Assembly (NCBI GenBank): GCA_003453555.1
Contig: DMLA01000128.1
Span: forward strand, 3,402 to 21,091
Origin: Chloroflexota bacterium
Lineage (GTDB): Bacteria; Chloroflexota; Anaerolineae; UBA7937
DNA: 17,690 nucleotides
Reading direction: 5' to 3'
The notes below the pieces were generated by a model that did no database searches, had not been told where the DNA came from, and saw nothing but the letters and a program-made list of their open reading frames with translations. The translations under genes were made by a program, and so were the position numbers. Below are positions 14,643 through 17,690 of the stretch, piece after piece (within the stretch, counting starts at the first letter, position 1; each line of letters begins with the position of its first letter).

Positions 14643-14993
14643 ATGTTATATATCAAGGTTCTGGGGCCAGGCTGTCTCAACTGCTATCTCATGAGGCAAG
14701 TGACGGTGGATGCCCTAGAGATGTTGGATGTAGAAGCCACCATGGAGCACATCACCGACTACCTTGAGATGCGGAAATACCCCATCATGTATACGCCGGG
14801 CCTGGTGATAAACGAGGAGTTAGTCTGCGCGGGACGCATACCGTCCATAAAGGAGGTCATCTCTTGGGTCAAGGAGGCTTTGGAGAAGGAAGACAAAGCC
14901 AGGGAATACGAAGTAGAACCTGACCTCAGTCGGGGTGATGAGAAAAGTGGCGGCTTAGGTCAGGCATCTCAACAAGGAGGCCATTCCAAATGA
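14643..14993 (+). CDS. Thioredoxin-like redox-active disulfide protein (CxxC)
   Basis: A 116-residue small thioredoxin-fold protein of the kind annotated as redox-active disulfide protein 2. The active site is GPGCLNC (C11/C14) directly after the first strand, and the cis-proline loop is seen in MYTPGLVINEE (P52). A third cysteine, C62, lies in LVCAGR. After the fold (about residue 78) comes a hydrophilic tail. I chose the ATG at 14643 because AGGAGG precedes it; a GTG 27 bases upstream in frame has no such site. Its stop overlaps the ACR3 start by four bases (ATGA). Such proteins often neighbour thiophile permeases, and could reduce the substrate or the lipoyl disulfide. Confidence 0.88.
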   Translation: MLYIKVLGPGCLNCYLMRQVTVDALEMLDVEATMEHITDYLEMRKYPIMYTPGLVINEELVCAGRIPSIKEVISWVKEALEKEDKAREYEVEPDLSRGDEKSGGLGQASQQGGHSK

Positions 14994-16114
14994 GAGAGGC
15001 AACAGCAGAGGTCAGACCGGCGGAGGGAGTGGGGGTGGTTGCACGGTTATCTCTACTGGATCGCTTCTTGCCGATATGGATCTTTCTGGCCATGGCTGTA
15101 GGCGTAGCGGCTGGCTACATCTTTCCAGGCATCGCGGAGGTATTCGATGCCTTGCGTATCGATACCGTGTCTTTGCCCATCGCTATAGGGCTCTTGTGGA
15201 TGATGTACCCCGTATTGGCCAAGGTGAAGTACGAAGAACTATCCAAGGTGGCCACCGCCTGGAAGATGTTCGGAGTATCGGTGATTCAAAACTGGGTCGT
15301 CGGCCCAGCCATCATGTTCGCTTTGGCTTGGATATTCCTACCCGACCTGCCCCAGTATCGGGAGGGGCTGATCATCGTAGGGTTGGCCCGGTGCATCGCC
15401 ATGGTGCTCATCTGGAATATGCTGGCTGGGGGAGACAACGAATACTGTGCGGTACTCGTAGCCCTCAACTCGGTCTTTCAGGTCCTCTTCTACTCGGTGC
15501 TGGCCTACTTTTACATCACCATAGCCTCTTCCTGGGTTGCCGGTCCTGAGGCGGCCGCCGTCGTCCGTATCTCCATGATGGACATCGCTCGCAGCGTCTT
15601 CATCTTCCTGGGCATCCCTCTCATCGCGGGGATCATCACCCGCTTCACCTTGATGGGGCGTAAAGGCACTGAGTGGTACGAGACCGAGTTTGTGCCCAAA
15701 CTCAGCCCTACCGCCATCGTGGGCTTGCTCTTCACCATCATCGTTATGTTCTCCATGAAGGGGGAATACATATTGACCTTGCCCGGGGACGTGTTGCGCA
15801 TCGCCATCCCCTTGGTGGCCTACTTCCTGCTGATGTTCGTGGTTTCTTACCTCATCTCCTGGGCGCTCAAGTTCGTCTATCCGCAGACGGTCACCCTCTC
15901 CTTCACCGCGGCCAGCAACAATTTCGAGTTGGCCATCGCCGTTGCGGTGGGCGTCTACGGCATCAATTCAGGGCAAGCCCTAGCCACTGTCGTGGGCCCT
16001 CTCATCGAAGTGCCGGTGTTGATAGGCCTGGTTTATGTATCCCTCTGGGCCAAGAGGTTCTTCTTCAACGCCGATGGCACAGTTAAACGGGCTTTAGCCA
16101 AGCCCGGGGCTTGA
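14990..16114 (+). CDS. acr3: ACR3-family arsenite efflux permease
   Basis: A 374-residue membrane protein that exports As(III) (sometimes Sb(III)) by proton antiport. Ten hydrophobic segments are visible. The ACR3 signature GLARCIAMVLIWNMLAGGDNEY (about 131-152, quoted with its essential Cys135) is present; this cysteine is required for transport in studied members. The last helices contain the conserved TAASNNFELAIAVAVGVYG and GPLIEVPVLIGLVYVSLW segments. Length is usual for ACR3. The start overlaps the thioredoxin-like gene by four bases. No arsenate reductase or ATPase is nearby, so substrate supply must come from As(III) itself or from unlinked genes. Confidence 0.95.
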   Translation: MREATAEVRPAEGVGVVARLSLLDRFLPIWIFLAMAVGVAAGYIFPGIAEVFDALRIDTVSLPIAIGLLWMMYPVLAKVKYEELSKVATAWKMFGVSVIQNWVVGPAIMFALAWIFLPDLPQYREGLIIVGLARCIAMVLIWNMLAGGDNEYCAVLVALNSVFQVLFYSVLAYFYITIASSWVAGPEAAAVVRISMMDIARSVFIFLGIPLIAGIITRFTLMGRKGTEWYETEFVPKLSPTAIVGLLFTIIVMFSMKGEYILTLPGDVLRIAIPLVAYFLLMFVVSYLISWALKFVYPQTVTLSFTAASNNFELAIAVAVGVYGINSGQALATVVGPLIEVPVLIGLVYVSLWAKRFFFNADGTVKRALAKPGA

Positions 16115-16116
16115 AG

Positions 16117-16239
16117 GTGAAAAGAGGAGCGAAGCCTCGGGGAAATGGGCGCAAAAGGGTTCAAAGGGGATTCTTCATCTTCGCCATGATTCTTATATTG
16201 CTGGCTTTGCAGCGCATCTATCTCTTGTTGGCAAGCTGA
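16117..16239 (+). CDS. Small single-span membrane peptide, 40 residues
   Basis: An open frame starting with GTG 2 bases after the acr3 stop. The first 18 residues are strongly basic (many Lys/Arg, e.g. GNGRKRVQRG) and are followed by a continuous hydrophobic stretch (about residues 19-40: FFIFAMILILLAL, IYLLL). The positive-inside pattern indicates N-terminus in the cytoplasm. It could assist or anchor the ACR3 pump. Evidence is the coupling distance and clean topology; the ribosome site is weak (GAAGG close to the start) and chance cannot be excluded at this size. Confidence 0.5.
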   Translation: MKRGAKPRGNGRKRVQRGFFIFAMILILLALQRIYLLLAS

Positions 16240-16305
16240 GGCTCTCAAGCACTCAACAAAGGCCGCAAACAAATTCAAACCCAGGAGGAGTGTGTAGAAA
16301 GAAAA

Positions 16306-16668
16306 ATGGCCGAGAAACCTAGATTCGTGATGTGCTTCTGCACAGGGGAGTGTCCAGGGTTCGAGGAACTGAATCTCTGGCAGTTGATTAACCGCGTGCG
16401 GAACGAGTTGGATGTGGAGTACGCCATAGTTCACCCCCAATTGTGTGTGGATGACGGCGATCGCTTTTGGCGAGATTATGCTAAGCCAAACCACACCTAC
16501 ATCGTGGGAGGCTGTGACCCCAGGATGCAGCGGAAGATGTTCAAGGATGCCCTTGCCGAGGTTGGGATTGAGTTCGAGAAGCAGATTGTGCCGCTTGACC
16601 TGCGAAACATGTCCACCGAGGACGCCTATAACAAGGTAGCTGAGGCTGTAGCGAGCCCTGCTTCGTAA
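16306..16668 (+). CDS. Stand-alone HdrA N-terminal-domain-like protein
   Basis: A 120-residue protein resembling the N-terminal iron-sulfur domain of heterodisulfide reductase subunit A, without the FAD and ferredoxin domains. Matching features are the CFC start (C10, C12, with C16), the LCVDDG motif (C47, compare CSDDG in HdrA) and GGCDPRMQ (C70, compare ACSPR). In HdrA this domain holds a [4Fe-4S] cluster near the flavin. It is encoded next to a ferredoxin, so an electron-transfer role is plausible. AGGAGGAG lies 15 bases before the ATG, rather far; a nearer AGAAAG may help. It is 66 bases downstream of the small membrane peptide, so it could still be co-transcribed with the ACR3 operon. 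Confidence 0.75.
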   Translation: MAEKPRFVMCFCTGECPGFEELNLWQLINRVRNELDVEYAIVHPQLCVDDGDRFWRDYAKPNHTYIVGGCDPRMQRKMFKDALAEVGIEFEKQIVPLDLRNMSTEDAYNKVAEAVASPAS

Positions 16669-16678
16669 CCTTGGCAAG

Positions 16679-16716
16679 GGTGCCCATCATCAATGGACTA
16701 CCGTGGCCTGGGCACC
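16679..16716. repeat. Short inverted repeat in the HdrA-like/ferredoxin gap
   Basis: GGTGCCC (16679-16685) and GGGCACC (16710-16716) are perfect 7-base arms around 24 bases. No U run follows. It may be an RNA stem in the leader of the ferredoxin gene, or chance. Confidence 0.3.
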
Positions 16717-16763
16717 AGGCTTCGCTCATTCACCAACAACCTGTTCGCTCAGGAGGTACTGAA

Positions 16764-17045
16764 ATGGAGGAGATGTTTGAGGGTGTCATTCCAAAGAAGG
16801 AGATTCCCTGGTTTCCCAAGGTCGACCATGACGACTGTGTGGGCTGTGAGGAGTGTATCAATCACTGTCCTGCGGACGTCTACGACTGGGACGATGAGAG
16901 CGCTCGCCCCGTGGTGGCGCGTCCTCACAACTGTGTCGTCTATTGCATGGGCTGTGCAAAGGCATGTCCTGAGGACGCTATCAGTTTTCCGCCCAAGGAT
17001 GAGATCGTGGCTCTGATCAAGGAGCTGAGGGCGAAGTACGCGTGA
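16764..17045 (+). CDS. 2[4Fe-4S] ferredoxin
   Basis: A 93-residue electron carrier with two cluster motifs: C25-x2-C28-x2-C31-x3-C35-P (CVGCEECINHCP) and C57-x3-C61-x2-C64-x3-C68-P (CVVYCMGCAKACP). The second motif has one extra residue between the first two cysteines, a known variation that can alter the redox potential. The ATG at 16764 is preceded by AGGAGGT at ideal distance; longer in-frame starts upstream lack one. The N-terminus (MEEMFEGVIPKKEIPWFP) is non-cluster. It follows the HdrA-like gene by 95 bases and probably exchanges electrons with it. Cytoplasmic. Confidence 0.92.
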   Translation: MEEMFEGVIPKKEIPWFPKVDHDDCVGCEECINHCPADVYDWDDESARPVVARPHNCVVYCMGCAKACPEDAISFPPKDEIVALIKELRAKYA

Positions 17046-17140
17046 GGGGAGCGGGCGCTGGACATTCAATCGACCAGCGTATCTCTCAATCGTGACCTCA
17101 AGGGCTGTGCTGGGCGATAGTTGTGTTGCGGGAGGGAAGA

Positions 17141-17392
17141 ATGTGTCAAGCAACTGCTTACTTGCTAGACAGCGGGCATGAGCAGAATATCAAGATCATG
17201 GAAGATGTAGTGCTCGTTGAGCCAAAGGGAGAGAGCATATCCCTAACTGGTTTGCTAGGTGAGCGAAAGTCGGTGCAGGGGCGCTTGAAGAGTATCGACT
17301 TCCTGAAGCACGTCGTTCTTCTGCAAGGGGCAGAACAAGAAACTCGGGAGTCGAAGACTCGCCCTAATCAAGTGATGCGCCAAAGGCAATAG
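17141..17392 (+). CDS. CooT-like small metal-binding protein
   Basis: An 83-residue protein of the CooT family. CooT homodimers bind Ni(II) through Cys2 and help carbon monoxide dehydrogenase maturation. Family marks are the start MCQATAYLL with Cys2, IMEDVVLVEPKGESISL, and GLLGERKSVQGRLKSIDFLKHVVLLQ; this covers residues 1 to about 63. The remaining 20 residues are a basic, unstructured tail not typical of CooT. The ATG at 17141 was chosen because the Cys2 position is the family's conserved ligand and GGGAGGGAAG precedes it. No CODH gene is in view, though it may lie downstream. Other CooT members lack known partners too. Confidence 0.8.
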   Translation: MCQATAYLLDSGHEQNIKIMEDVVLVEPKGESISLTGLLGERKSVQGRLKSIDFLKHVVLLQGAEQETRESKTRPNQVMRQRQ

Positions 17393-17406
17393 GGGAGGTG
17401 ATAAGC

Positions 17407-17619
17407 GTGCCGCTCTACGAATTCGAATGCCGTGATTGCGGTCACCAGTTTGAGGTCTTCGCCTCCTTTAGCCAGAAGGAGAAAGGCCTGAAACCAAGTT
17501 GCCCGAAATGCGAGAGCCAGAACGCGAGTCAAGTGTTTAGTAGCGTAGGCTTCTTCGCTAAGTCGGGGAGGGTGCCTTTCAACTCTGGAGGGAGCGGTTG
17601 CTGCTCGGTAGGGCAGTGA
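17407..17619 (+). CDS. FmdB-like zinc-ribbon protein
   Basis: A 70-residue member of the FmdB/CxxC_CxxC_SSSS family of putative regulators. It begins with MPLYEFECRDCGHQFEVF, and the ribbon is C8-x2-C11 and C32-x2-C35. The C-terminal tail is Gly/Ser-rich and ends with GCCSVGQ, a second vicinal Cys pair. It starts with GTG at 17407, chosen because the family begins with PLYEF and GGAGGTGA lies 5 bases before. It follows the CooT-like gene after 14 bases, so both are likely on one transcript. The function of the family is not established. Confidence 0.85.
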   Translation: MPLYEFECRDCGHQFEVFASFSQKEKGLKPSCPKCESQNASQVFSSVGFFAKSGRVPFNSGGSGCCSVGQ

Positions 17620-17635
17620 AGAGAGGAGGCGAGAG

Positions 17636-17690
17636 ATGCCTGGACGGGGGCCAGATATGTGGCGAAGAGCGGGATGCTGCGGTGGCCAAG
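17636..17690 (+). CDS. Start of a Cys/Gly-containing gene, cut by window end
   Basis: An ATG preceded by GAGGAGGCGAGAG opens a frame of at least 18 codons (MPGRGPDMWRRAGCCGGQ) that leaves the window. The Arg/Gly-rich start and the CC pair suggest another small metal-binding protein, but nothing more can be said. It lies 16 bases after the FmdB-like stop. Confidence 0.5.
   Translation, partial: MPGRGPDMWRRAGCCGGQ

Noticed and set aside
17056..17079. CGCTGG/CCAGCG hairpin as terminator of the ferredoxin gene
   Set aside because: The stem is only 6 bp with a 12-base loop and no U run follows.
1..17690. CRISPR arrays, tRNA or rRNA genes
   Set aside because: No regularly spaced repeats, cloverleaf sequences or rRNA-like stretches were seen on either strand.

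Overview
The window (17,690 bases, fairly GC-rich) reads as the chromosome of an anaerobic bacterium. Replicative helicase DnaB, a DUF151 bifunctional nuclease and bacterial sigma70-type promoters exclude an archaeon. The DnaB and enolase style, a diacylglycerol-type glycosyltransferase, a fused ADP-forming acyl-CoA synthetase, and HdrA/ferredoxin/CooT proteins together suggest an anaerobic Chloroflexota-like lineage. That placement is an inference from gene content and is not proven.

Left part (1-6765), housekeeping and accessory genes: a minus-strand pair DUF151 nuclease-dnaB; a membrane zinc-ribbon protein with a strong promoter of its own; an AT-richer TPR gene enclosed by two ~82-bp imperfect palindromes that resemble integron attC sites; an L-lactate permease followed by a clear terminator; and an MGDG-synthase-like glycosyltransferase followed by a perfect intrinsic terminator.

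Middle part (6766-11862), minus strand: an ADP-forming acyl-CoA synthetase, a BioD-like/DRTGG protein and enolase. Between the last two sits a decayed GxxExxY gene (one frameshift and one in-frame stop) whose edges carry an imperfect terminal inverted repeat, so it looks like the remnant of a small mobile unit.

Right part (11863-17690), plus strand: a tightly packed gene run driven by a perfect TTGACA-17-TATAAT promoter, with a palindrome at its start point that could be the ArsR operator. Order: ArsR (CVC metal site), a Cys-rich zinc-ribbon peptide, a glycine-cleavage-H-like lipoyl protein, two tandem DGC zinc-binding-type proteins (the second with an extra C-terminal domain), an OsmC-like protein, a CxxC thioredoxin-like protein, an ACR3 arsenite permease and a 40-residue membrane peptide. 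A looser group follows: a stand-alone HdrA N-terminal-type protein, a 2[4Fe-4S] ferredoxin, a CooT-like protein, an FmdB-like zinc ribbon and a Cys-containing gene cut by the window end.

The most notable feature is this ACR3 operon. It has an ArsR regulator and an As(III) pump, but no ArsC, ArsA or ArsD in view. In their place is a lipoyl-domain protein with its lysine intact plus several vicinal-cysteine proteins. Dihydrolipoyl groups bind trivalent arsenic avidly, so a lipoyl carrier or relay that hands As(III) (or a related thiophile) to ACR3 is a testable idea.
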